Shown piece after piece: positions 23,004 through 33,288 of a stretch of 64,000 bases of DNA (the stretch's first letter is position 1; every line of letters starts with the position of its first letter). The stretch spans positions 124,001 through 188,000 of the forward strand of contig CAWUHX010000140.1 in the NCBI GenBank assembly GCA_963922205.1, read 5' to 3'. This DNA is from Romanomermis culicivorax. Lineage: Eukaryota; Nematoda; Enoplea; Mermithida; Mermithidae. The notes under the pieces were generated by a model. That model worked only from the letters and a program-made list of their open reading frames with translations, had not been told where the DNA came from and did not search any database. Both the position numbers and the translations under genes were made by a program.

Positions 23004-23858
23004 TGGGCAGAGTTTTCCCACGAAAATTTTCGCAACTTTCGACTTAATTTTCTTCATGAGTAAGCAGTCATAGACATCCGCAATTCATCCGCATGCAATC
23101 TTTACATCGTTTCTTTTTGACTTTTTATCCGTTTTCTTGCGCAGTTTTTCTTATTTTTCTGACGTGATTAGATAAAAAATATGGCACTGCACGATATTTG
23201 TATGGTAAATGTAGCTTTGATTATATATTTAAAATTATAAATTATAAAGATGTATTGGGTACCCGGACCCGAAACAAGATCCAAAATTATCGGACTATTT
23301 TATTGGACCCTGACCCGATATTCTCAAAATTTTGGACCCGGACACCCGATATTTTCAGATTATGCTACCCGATGCATTCATCAAACTTTTGACCTAAAAC
23401 TTTTCCTCAGTTTTCTGTACGTTTCTGGCAAGAAAACTTTGGTGTGCTTTTGGCAAAAATTTTTTCGGCCTCTTGTGTCAATTGGCTTGTCTGTGCATTA
23501 AGAAACTGTTTAGAAAGTCAATATCTTACAAATTTTCGGCGCTTCGCGTCGATCGTGAGTATTGAGTATAAGTAAATATTCCCTGTGCGGCTGTTAGCAT
23601 ATCTGCTTCCACTCACTAATTATCCCCCGAATCCTGCTATCCCACAAACCCTCCTGCTCGAAAAAATTATTCAAAAAGGTCTTTTTTCCCAAAGTTTTGG
23701 GTTGACTTCCCAAATGGCTGGACTTCTTACAGATATGAGACAGAAACGTCCCAACATTTGACTATATACTGGGTCCGGCCGATTTTGGGGTGGGTCCTTC
23801 TAATTATATACATATATTGGCTTACCACCCAACCGAGACCTGAGGTCTTACAGGCAAT
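23004..23858. other. Repeat-derived, no gene
   Basis: This is the continuation of the GTGCC-word repeat that hosts 20500-21435 and 21613-22995. It also has an ACCCG-word stretch (23255-23375) with GGGTACCC. Confidence 0.45.
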
Positions 23859-23993
23859 CACTATTTTTTAGTGGCATACCCATCAGCGTAGGCTCTAACT
23901 TTCCTCAATTTGTTTTAGTTTTTCTTAGCGCGGATAAAATTTCAATTAGCACAGGCCCAACTTTATTGGCACCGCCCACGCTAAAAAGCAGTG
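23859..23993. mobile_element. 135-bp MITE, word TTAGC/GCTAA
   Basis: The ends CACTATTTTTTAGTGGC and CCCACGCTAAAAAGCAGTG are flanked by CAGGCAAT (23851-23858) and CAGACAAG (23994-24001), 6 of 8 identical. Inner words are TTAGCGCGG and TTAGCACAGG. Confidence 0.5.
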
Positions 23994-24146
23994 CAGACAA
24001 GTGTCTTCACCGCATTTCAAGGCAAAGAAATAAATTCACAACTATTGGAAAACTAGAAGAATTTTGATGAAAAAATCTTAATTTTCGGCGAAATCCTGAT
24101 TGTTAAAGTTTAAAATTGACGAGGTACTTCAGTTTATATAAGCTAT

Positions 24147-24643
24147 CATACATGTAATTGGGGGTGAGAACCTCACAACTCAGTCAAGCTGTTTACCCAA
24201 ATGTTTGAAAATCCCCCAACTTCCGGTAACCCATAAAGCTCTCCAATGCAGAGAAATTGGACAAAAGTAGCATTTTTTGGGAAAATTTTTTGAAGGTTTC
24301 ATTTTTTTGACTGTAGTTATTTTTTACCCTTAAGCATATATGCACATCGGAGGTAGGGCGTAAACCATCCTACCTGAGACCCTGGACACCCATCTATCCC
24401 GAAAAAGTCTTCTAACACCATCTGAACATTTTCGAAGACAGTTTTTTGATTATTTTGTACAAAGCTCTCTTTTTGCTTTTTCGCTTAACCACCCTCCATC
24501 CACCTTCGATGGAAAGTCCGAGGATCGTCCCCCATGGGATGTTCTTGCCGTTCATGTTTGTCCTCAAGGATTTAGCAAAAGTTGAGTCCCATCCACGAAT
24601 TTTGGGTTTACTTCCCCATCTGACCTGAGGTCCTGCAGGTATG
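24147..24643. mobile_element. CATAC-type element
   Basis: The ends CATACATGTAATTGGGGG and GGTCCTGCAGGTATG are flanked by TAAGCTAT (24139-24146) and AAAACTAT (24644-24651), 6 of 8 identical. GGGG-rich inside, no gene. Confidence 0.5.
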
Positions 24644-24675
24644 AAAACTATTGAAAGTTATTTGGTAAGTGGAAG

Positions 24676-25793
24676 CAGGCTTTTTTTTGTACATGACCCA
24701 TTTGCACATGTACAAACGACAGCCAATATTTCATTTGTACATTTTGTACATAGTAAAAATAGGTATAAATAAGTAACCTGTGTTCCTCTATGTCATGGCC
24801 AAAGACTAATAACCGAATCAGTGTAATTTTCAAATTTTATTTATAACAAAAAGAATTCATTAAAATTGAACAAAAAATTGAAATTTTCGAGTCTAATTTG
24901 CAAGCATTGTGGAACAATTTGTCTTGAAAACTATACAATAGCATGATGAATTTGCATTATATGATAAACCGATGGTTAAGTCCTCCATGATTACAAGTGA
25001 AAGCCCAAAAAAGATGTTAATCTTTCCGGCGCCAAGCGCCGGAAAATTTTTTTGTGTATTGACATTCGGCGATGCTGGAAAATCAATTTTCCAAACATTT
25101 ATTTCAAGAATTAGATCCGAATTTAGTGTTCGAAATTCGTAATTTTTAGAATTTTATTTTTTGAAAAAATTTTAAACCAGTAATTTATTCGTTACTCTCA
25201 TGAACTTCGCTGAAAAGATGTGAGTAGAAGAGTAGAAATTTCCGAAAACTACTTCCATGAAGCCTCCGAATTGATTTTACATTGAGAAAGGAATAATCGC
25301 TTCAAAAAGTTTACAGATTTAACGTATTGATATTTCTCAAGAAATGTTCCACTGAAAAACTGTGAATCTCCATTAAATATCAAGATAAAATATTGAATAC
25401 CACTTAAAACATGATAAAATATTGAATACCACTTAGAACATGATAAAATAATGAAAACCACTTGAAACAATGCCACTTAAAACATGAGATAATATGTTTG
25501 AGATGATGAAAACTATTATACATTAAATGATAGGTGAAGGTAGACATTCTGAAAGCCGCGTCTGAACTAGATAATGCATAATAATGATTATTAAAGTTAA
25601 AACCGGCGCGAAGCGCCGGAAAATTTTGAGATTGTGAACTTCTAAAATCCACCAAAATGCATATTTTCTATACCTTATCCCCAAAATTTTCTTTCCTAAA
25701 CGGAGAAGAGACATTTGTACATGTACAAATGACTACCTCAATTTCGTTTGCCCCAAAAAATTTTCATTTGCCTTCGGCAAAAAAAAAACACTG
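24676..25793. mobile_element. hAT-like MITE, word CATTTGTACATGTACAAATG
   Basis: The left end is CAGGCTTTTTTTTGTACATG and the right end CTTCGGCAAAAAAAAAACACTG. They are flanked by a perfect duplication AGTGGAAG (24668-24675 and 25794-25801). The 20-bp perfect palindrome CATTTGTACATGTACAAATG lies at 25712-25731 and half-words occur on the left. The outermost word differs between ends (GTACA left, GCC/GGC right). The interior is that of the 6079-7337 element, including GGCGCCAAGCGCC (25030) and a second GGCGCGAAGCGCC (25602). Confidence 0.85.
25020..25048. repeat. CCGGCGC-hairpin motif, representative copy
   Basis: CCGGCGCCAAGCGCCGG followed by AAAATTTT. Variants of the hairpin (GGCGC, 4-nt loop, GCGCC) lie near 3331, 6671, 7166, 11682, 12581, 17296, 22141, 25602, 51804, 55722, 56767, 57708, 58752, 58848, 59209, 59329, 60371, 60653 and 60774. 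They lie inside MITE interiors and ends, never in exons. Confidence 0.85.
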
Positions 25794-25801
25794 AGTGGAA
25801 G

Positions 25802-26691
25802 TATAGTCTATCTTATATTAACTACATGTAGATTGAAAAAATGACAGAAAGTAAGTACCGGCTATGAAGTCGTTCACGCAAAGTTCTTACTGTAGGATTT
25901 TTTACTCAAAAGGTAGTAGGGATTAATTGAGTAGGCTCGCAAATTTCCGGTCGTACTCGACGTATGATTTAGCAGAAAATATTAAAACAATAAAATAGTA
26001 TTTGCTTCACACGCCTGATATTTACAAGAATTTTAAGAAAAACAGGCTGTGTATAAGGTAACGCTCGCGTCTGATAGAACGTGATGATTATTATACCATT
26101 AACTTCACGCTAGATAATTCTGAGTTTTTGTCTTTTTAAAATGTATCAAATGCATTTTTTTCGGTCTTGAAAGAAAACTCTAAAATTTTCTCTTGTCCGA
26201 AAAATTCTTCCTCAAGCAGCACGATTTAGAAAAAAGATTGCACGCGTTGTGATCTTCCTTTATGATCATTATTGTATATCATACAGTTCAAACGCGACTA
26301 TTAGCGTGTCTATTTTCACTTGTCAATTAATGTTGATCTAAACTGTGTATGTTGCATCTCATTTTTTAATCAGTTAATCTACATTTTTGTTTTAAAATTC
26401 ATAAAAATTTGCGTCGTCCTCATTATACGTTATTTGAGAAAGATAAGCATATTTTTGTAACAATATTTCCCATTTTTGAATTGATATAACTCGGATTAAA
26501 AGACCTTTCAAACAATTTTCATAATTTTTGTTCCTCCCGAGTTCTCGCAGTTTTTCGAACGTATGAAAGTATGATTATCATTGTCTAAAATGATAAAAAC
26601 ATGAACGTTTAAATAAAGCGTTCTTTTAGTAATCGAATATTTTGAAGAGGAAAAACGTTATGAAAACTTGTTTCCAATTTTTCCGAATTTT
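25802..26691. other. Intergenic, no gene seen
   Basis: AT-rich. A stretch at about 26050-26170 loosely resembles the interior block of the hAT-like MITEs (GCGTCTGATAGAACGTGATGATTA). Confidence 0.4.
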
Positions 26692-27085
26692 CATACATGC
26701 ACGGGGGGGGGCTGACCCCTAGCAGATGTTTATTGACCCCCAGCAGATTCTTGCTGACCCCCAGCAGATTTGATTTTCCCAGCAATGATTGAGAAGATGA
26801 CGAAAGAAAATGAGCAAGAGAGAAGAGAAAGTCGTCATAAAAATGGAAATGATGCTGTAGCTTAACAACTTTTCTAAACAAATCATACTTGATTCCAAAA
26901 AAGTAACATGTTGTCTAAGCAAATAATTTCGCATATCTGACTAATATAGGTTGAATAATATGCTGCTTGGATGCTAGAAAACTTTCTGAGACCTTTTTTC
27001 ATTATCAAGAACGAAAAAAAAATTTTCGTATTTCACCCCCTGTCCTGGCTGACCCCCAGCAGAATTTCTATGCTGTGCATGTATG
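26692..27085. mobile_element. CATACATGCAC-ended repeat with GACCCCCAGCAGA words
   Basis: The ends are CATACATGCAC and GTGCATGTATG. GCTGACCCCCAGCAGATT repeats at 26709-26770 and 27048-27064. A sister copy lies at 36634-37046. The flanking octamers do not match well. It sits directly upstream of BOLA2. Confidence 0.65.
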
Positions 27086-27153
27086 ATTATTGTTAAAACT
27101 TTTTTTAATTCTCACTCTTTTAGTAAAGAAGCGGTAATTGATTTCACTGTATA

Positions 27154-29770
27154 ATGGTCGAACGATCGATTGTCGAGGAAAAATTGCGCCAGCAGTTGGC
27201 ACCCGACTATCTGGTAAAGGCTTTTTGTGTTTTTGACTCGAGATGGTTTCAATTTTTTGAAAGAAAAAACTGAAAATGGAATCTAACAGGGTTTTTAGCA
27301 TAAACAAGCATGTAGACGACTTGGTAAATTTAGGAAAATGCTTAGCACAAAATTTTTCCGGCATTCGAAGAACCTGCCAATAATGTTATCATGTGGCGCG
27401 GTAGCGTCAAACGTCAACCTATAATATACTTTTTCTTCAGTTTTATAAATGTACCGCATTAAAACAGTTCACTTTTGGTTGTCCCAAGGATAGCTAAAAC
27501 TTACACTTACTACACGTCTATACTTATCTATCGATTTCACTCATGTTAATGCTTACACTACACTGTGTTCGTATGCTTAACGTTGTGACTGACACTCATT
27601 TCAGTTTTAACTATGGATTTAACATAGGGGTGTTTCTACATGGCTGCTCTTAACACATGTGCGCGCTTAAATCTGAATTTGACACATGTGTATATTCAAC
27701 TGCCGATTTGACAGATTTGTTTTACTGATAAATAGAGGCTGAAATTTCACTTTGATATTGATAACTTTAATTTTTTGGCTCTTTGATTTCCATATTATAT
27801 GTGATTCAAAAAGTTTTTGTCATGCACAATATCTTTTCTTTATGGAAAATTAATGGCAAAGATTATTCAGGACACCAAACTGTCTTACAGAAATTCTCAA
27901 AATGCCAAAGTTTCATCGAGAGATTAGTTGTGATGTGCACTGTGCTGTGCTTGGGAGCTAGGTAGGAAATAAAAATACTTTGCTGAAAAATTTGAAAATT
28001 TTTTCAAAATCAACATGCGATTAGCATTTTCTCAAAATCAACATGCAAGCAGCCAACCACTTGAGCTGAGTTAAAAATATGAATTCTCAACTTCAACTTC
28101 ATCAAGACATTAAATTTTTTTTTAGTTGAAATGCTTAATATGCAATTTTCACAGTTCATTCACAAAATCTGATCGGTATCAGAAAATTAATTTTTGATAT
28201 TCATACAAAATACATTTATTAATCAAATATTGATGTTGATATAAATATTGACATGCGAATCACAGCACTAATATGCCTACATGTGCATGGCTAACTGGTT
28301 TTGATGCAATTGTATTATAGAATGGCTATTTGACACATGTATATCCTTATGTGTACATTTGACACACATGTAGGTGTTGGTTGTGAACATGCCCTCAGCT
28401 GCAGAATATACTTTTTCAAAGATAAAATAAAAGGCAAAATGTCCATTTACCGCTTTTTTTGGGCGAAGAATTTTAATAAATTTTTTTGATGGAGAATGTA
28501 TTGTTTTGTAGTTTTTTGGGTGGAAACTTCTTGTCCATCTCTTTTTCAGCATTAAAGACTTTCATCAAGTATATTCTCCTTTTTCCCTGCCCCATCGGGA
28601 CATTTTCCAATAAACTAGTTCAGTATATTTGGCATGCGTAAATTTTGCCAAAGTTAGAAATTTTCATACGGTTTTGCTGTATTTGTAATAGAAGTTCATT
28701 CAAAAATCCAAAAAGAACGCAGGTTTTCAAAGAAAGTAAAAAGACGATTCTTTGACGCATGATTTTAATATGGATCATGTACGAAATATCATTTCATGAT
28801 TTTCGCTTTCAGGAAATCACCGACATTTCGGACGGATGCGGCGCCAAATACGATATTGTCGTAGTGTCGAAACATTTCGAAGGCAAACCTTTGCTGCAAA
28901 GACACAGGTGACGTCAATTTTTAATTTCCTTCTACCTCATACTTATAATTTGGAGGAAGTGCCATTGAAACCCCTCCAAAAATCTTCGGCCATATGGCTA
29001 ACCTTTGGTTAGTCCCCACAATAATTTGCCGATCCTATGGCTAGTTATGTTAGTCATAGGGGCCCATATAGTTTTTGTCGAAAATATACCGAAAAATGTC
29101 AATTTTCGAACAAAAGTGGTCAAGAATGTCAATTTTCTCGATGGTTCGCGGCATGAACTCTTTTTTCACGGTTTTTTAGACAAAAATTACTATTTTTTGA
29201 ACCGGACTTTTTTTGGTGACAAGAACTTTTCTCCTTCGGGAATCCCCCAAAATTTTGAAAATCGGTAAACCGCGGCCCCAAAAAAGTCGCTTGACGCTCC
29301 ATGCACCGGCACTCCGTTACACGTACGACCTGTCTCTCAAAATTTAGTTTATATTGAATTTACACTTTTTGAGCACACATACAACATATGAGAAAAGTGA
29401 ATTATATTTTAACCAGCCGTAGCATAGTCAAAAATTGAGGTACGCCATTTTGAATCATATTTTGAACAAACCTTAATTGTTATTGCTACTCAATTTGTTG
29501 CGTTTTGAAGAAAATTCCTGTTGGCCATGAATATTGACTCATTTAGTCGGTGGGTCAAACACGTACCTGCGTGAGGTCAAAAACAAAAGCTCCCCACGCC
29601 GATTTAGGTTTCTGAGCCCTATCGTTATCCTGAACTTAGTAAGAAATTATGTGGTCTTTTTAAGGCTCGTCAACGAAACATTGGCCGAAGAAATGAAATC
29701 CATCCACGCTTTAACAATGAAAACCTTGACGCCCAATCAATGGGATGTAATGAAGCTTAAAAATGCCTAG
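27154..29770 (+). CDS. BOLA2: BolA-like protein 2 (three exons)
   Basis: Exons are 27154-27213, 28813-28907 and 29665-29770, joined by GT-AG introns of 1599 and 757 bp. The phases fit (0, then 2) and the stop is TAG. The product is 86 residues, the same length as human BOLA2. The diagnostic core FEGKPLLQRHR spans the exon 2-3 junction and is followed by LVNE and HALTMKTLTPNQW. BOLA2 pairs with monothiol glutaredoxin 3 in the cytosol to hold and pass on 2Fe-2S clusters. The likely ligand residues, Cys29 (DGCGAKY) and His66 (SIHAL), correspond to human Cys31 and His68, and the QRHR histidine is intact. No promoter was identified. Intron 1 holds repeat DNA (28275-28620) and intron 2 a CATAC-type element. 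The frame is clean, so this is a live gene. Confidence 0.95.
28938..29327. mobile_element. CATAC-type element in BOLA2 intron 2
   Basis: It matches 60171-60610 in reverse orientation. It begins CATACTTATAATTTGGAGG and ends CACTCCGTTACACGTACG. GGCCATATGGC and CCTATGGCTAG words lie at 28988-29060. The flanking octamers match poorly, so it is old. Confidence 0.6.
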
Positions 29771-30089
29771 AATGAAGCGCCTGTAAATAAATTATATCTA
29801 AAAAATAAAATCCGGAGGCAAACGCTATTTCAATTGTGATATTTTTCGGTGGACCAAATGTCATAGAACGTGAAAATTTGGCGTACGACTCAACTAATGT
29901 ATCCCATTTGCCTTAATGTGGTGCCGCGGCACCCGGAAAGTATAGTTCTTTAAAATTTAATTTTCATGGAGTGGAAATCTTCATACCTGTAGAAAAAACG
30001 GGACTTCTCCAGGATAACAGAAAGCCAAAACCATAGCAGTAGCATCGTGCCCAATTTACGACACCTGAATTGAATGCTTAAGGAGATAT
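29771..30089. other. Spacer downstream of BOLA2
   Basis: A possible polyadenylation region follows the stop (AAATAAATTATATC at about 29784, then AAAATAAAATCC). No other feature is seen. Confidence 0.4.
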
Positions 30090-30860
30090 GGCTAGCCCTC
30101 GCACGATTCTAAAACTTGCGAGTATTGATCGAAAAGTTGTGGGAATTTTTTGTTGAGCTCGGAACCGTGTGAATTACCGTAATCCAAGTTTATCAGTCGC
30201 GCGCTATTCTTCGCTCCTGATTGGAAGTGCGTTCTCGGGCGCTCCCGGCCCTTTACAAAACGTGTGCGATGTACGATATCGAAGAATTTACCTTTTGAAG
30301 GTCTCCCCCTATCTGGCGAAACACACAACAGCAAAACTTAATAGCGAGACTCATAACAGATTCTCAATACAGCAATGTCTCAGAACAGATTCTCAAAATG
30401 GCGAATTTTCGAAAAAGTTAGAATGGAGAAATGGAAATCGGGCTGGATAGACATGGCGCATGGCCTATTTGGTTCTCCATTTCGATCTGGTGGATGCTAG
30501 TTGCACCAATCGCCAGATGTCTGACATGGCTCTATAGCATGTGTTTTCGACATTACAGCTTTTTATTCCGCTTGTTTATTATTAACATATATACATGCGT
30601 GTTTTTTATTTCTTTTTCCTTTATTGACGTATTTCCTTTTATATTCTTATTTTGAGCCACTTTTTGTTTAATTTTTTCTGGTTGTATACTTTAGTTCTAT
30701 TTTTTACCTACTTTTTATTATCATTTTACTTTTCGTTTCTTTATTATTTGTTTTTTGTTCTGTCTTTACTGCTTCAGTTGATTTTATTTGCTTATTTCAT
30801 TTTGTTTTTGTCGAGGATGGATACAGTCTATCTCATGGTTGCCAAGAAATAACCTTTGCA
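30090..30860 (+). repeat. Repeat, inverted copy at about 47000-47590
   Basis: Stretches such as GCGAGACTC and CAGATTCTCAAAAT (30335-30410), and the T-rich 30540-30790, align with the reverse complement of 47040-47590. The open frames here are by-products. Confidence 0.65.
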
Positions 30861-31838
30861 AAGTCGATGCATTTTGTGTCGACACCTATTTGCATAGACT
30901 TCGCGCATAAAAGCCCCCCCCCCATGTTTATGTTTTTGGTCATTTTTTGTGCAAGAAATCGGCGGCCTGACTGGCCATATATTTTTATATTACCTATTGA
31001 TTTTGTATTTGTGGAGAATTCACCCAAATACAACATCCGACGCCTGTATATTATTGGATCAACATTAGACCCCTGATCTCAGGAGAACCACCCTGCGTGC
31101 AAGTCTACATTTACAACTCAATTCTCAGCCTGACTTCTCAGTTTTGCCTGTTGATTGGATGTTACCTGAGCTCGGAGTGTTATCAGATCATCTGCAGTTC
31201 TTTGTAACAAAAGCAGCTGATCATTTTGTTGAAATTGAGATTGATGGAACTGTTGCAAACTATTTCTACCTAAGGTTCTGGGCTGATTATGTGAATTAGC
31301 GAGTGACTAATTAGGTCTCTTTCAATTCTATTCATTTTATTTCTTTATTTACACCAAGTCCTATTTCAACATTTTATTTATTTCATTAATTTAATTTTTT
31401 GCAATTAAACTCTATGCAAAACAACTTTAATCGGGAATCCTTATGATAATTTATAAACTACAACTTACTTCTGAGGCTTGGCACTATGGCCATTTACCCA
31501 TGATGAATGAATCTTTATGCAAAGGGTCAGGTCCAATTTCTAATTTGACTGTTGATGATGTGTTCAATAAATTGTTTCTCAGTGGAATAGGTTCCTAGTG
31601 GTTTTAAGAAACATCATAGATCATTTTTGAAATAGTTGTATGTCAGATTTTTTTTGGCTTTTCTTATTTTATAAATATGAAATTTAGTTAATAGCATGAT
31701 AATGTTTAGTGTATTTCTCATTATTTTGTCTATATTGGTTTAACCTAGAATGAAATTGAGTTCATTTATTTTACAGTTAGGTTGTATGGTTTTCTGTATT
31801 TTCACCTCTATATTTCAACAATTGCACATTCATACTAA
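30861..31838. other. Intergenic, no gene seen
   Basis: AT-rich with scattered short open frames that have no recognisable similarity. A short palindromic pair GCGCATAAAAG / TGTGTCGACACC lies near 30880-30910. Confidence 0.35.
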
Positions 31839-32109
31839 AGCCCGGTTCATACTTCTGCTCGTTGCTTGGCGCGTAAATATTTGCTGGGCGAGCAGAACCC
31901 CTGAGCACAAAAAATTTGCTCGTCAAGCATGCTTGGGGTAGTAGAAAAACCTCCGAGCATGCTCGTCAAGCAACATACGTTATAAGTATAGACAATGAAA
32001 AACTGCCTATAGGCAAGGCAAAACTATGTAAAACTGTGACTCGGTTTGCCTTTGTATATAGTTCAAAATAAGCTGCATGCGTTCCGCGTGTAGAATTTTT
32101 TTGTCATGT

Positions 32110-32240
32110 CTATTCGAAAAAAAATTATCAGAAGATGAAAAATTTAAACTTATTGAACTTGCTCGTGAAAAAGAATTTCTGTGGAACATTCAATCACTCG
32201 ATAACAAGGACGTCAGGAAAAAACGAATTTTGGAATGTAA
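32110..32240 (+). pseudogene. MADF/Myb-like protein N-terminal fragment
   Basis: The plus frame reads FEKKLSEDEKFKLIELAREKEFLWN...DNKDVRKKRILE. This resembles the start of a MADF domain (LIELVREREFLWN...YKD...). Harbinger elements often encode such a DNA-binding partner beside the transposase. Only about 40 residues remain. Confidence 0.5.
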
Positions 32241-32396
32241 TCGTCGAAGTAAATCATCAAATCGTGGTCCCAACATGCGGTAAATTTGAAAAAATCGCTC
32301 TACATCATTATTTTTCAAGTCCGAAAAAAGTGTGGCATGTTGACCAAACTGCGACCTCGCCCTGTTCATAGGACGCACTGACCATCGTCTTCGATT
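32235..32396 (-). pseudogene. Harbinger transposase N-terminal fragment
   Basis: On minus, residues RRRWSVRPMN...QFGQHATLFSDL...RFFQIYRMLGPRFDDLLRRL match the N-terminal region of HARBI1-like transposases (RRWWVRP...R...G...L..EL...D...F..YFRM....FDELL). The catalytic DDE domain that should follow is missing. The open frame extends upstream into the terminal repeat to 32633, which is not protein. The fragment would be the DNA-cleaving enzyme if complete. Confidence 0.72.
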
Positions 32397-33288
32397 TCTT
32401 TTGGTCAAGCAATTATTGACGTGCAACAAATGGGTAAGAACGCGAATTTTCAAGGTTTTGGAAAAATACATTTCAAAACGCGCGAAAAATTGGCTCGCGA
32501 AGTACGAACCAACCCCGAGCATGCTCGCCGAACATGCTCGGAGCTGTGCTTGGAGATGCCTGGCGAGCATGCTCAGGGTAAATTTTCTCGCCAAGCAGAA
32601 ATATGAACCGGGCTTAAGTATGGGCAATATCATCCTTCACATCACAATGAGTGCATACTTCAGATCGTTAGATTTTGTATTTGGCAAGCAATGCCGTTTC
32701 GGTGTGCATTGTTGCCCATTTATCATATGCAATTTTTATGTCATTCAAACGTTTTGCATCAAAAATCTATGGGGCAAATTCATGCTCATTCCAGTGTATT
32801 TGATAGTTTTTTATCAAAGTTTTCCAAGTTTTTGGAATGCATAAACTATTTTGGCATAATCAAACCAATTGATCAAACGCCATTCTTCTTTTAATAGTGC
32901 ATGTGACTTAGTGGACCCTGTATCATCTAGCCAACGACACAAATAGTTGAACTTTATCTGATGAAGAGAGGAAAACAGATTTTTTGTGTACCAAAATGTG
33001 TCTATTGTTATATATCTTCTGTGAAATAGCCTGAAGTGGCGTTATAATTTCATATATGTTACTGGTTGAAATATTGTGTATTGAATCTAAGATATGTTTG
33101 TAGAATAGTGGAATTTTAATATTTAGTCTATCTGAACAAAAGTTTGATTGAATTAGTTCCGGAAAACCACCTATTCTGTCAAAACATGGTGTTCCAACCT
33201 TGTCCTACTTGCCAGTAGTCGTCCAATCGCTTTGGCTTTTAATGATGTAACCACTATTTCAATATCAGGGAGTTTTATACCTCCATTT

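Larger units (their letters stand above)
31839..32614. mobile_element. PIF/Harbinger derivative, internally deleted
   Basis: Inverted ends AGCCCGGTTCATA(C/T)TTCTGCT are flanked by TAA (31836-31838 and 32615-32617), the 3-bp duplication of PIF/Harbinger. Inside the ends are repeated GAGCATGCTCG words (31940-31965 and 32517-32580). It keeps the 5' parts of both Harbinger genes facing each other: a MADF-like start on plus and a transposase start on minus. Confidence 0.85.

Noticed and set aside
26692..27085. 8-bp duplication for the CATACATGCAC element upstream of BOLA2
   Set aside because: Flanking octamers CGAATTTT and ATTATTGT agree at only about half the positions.
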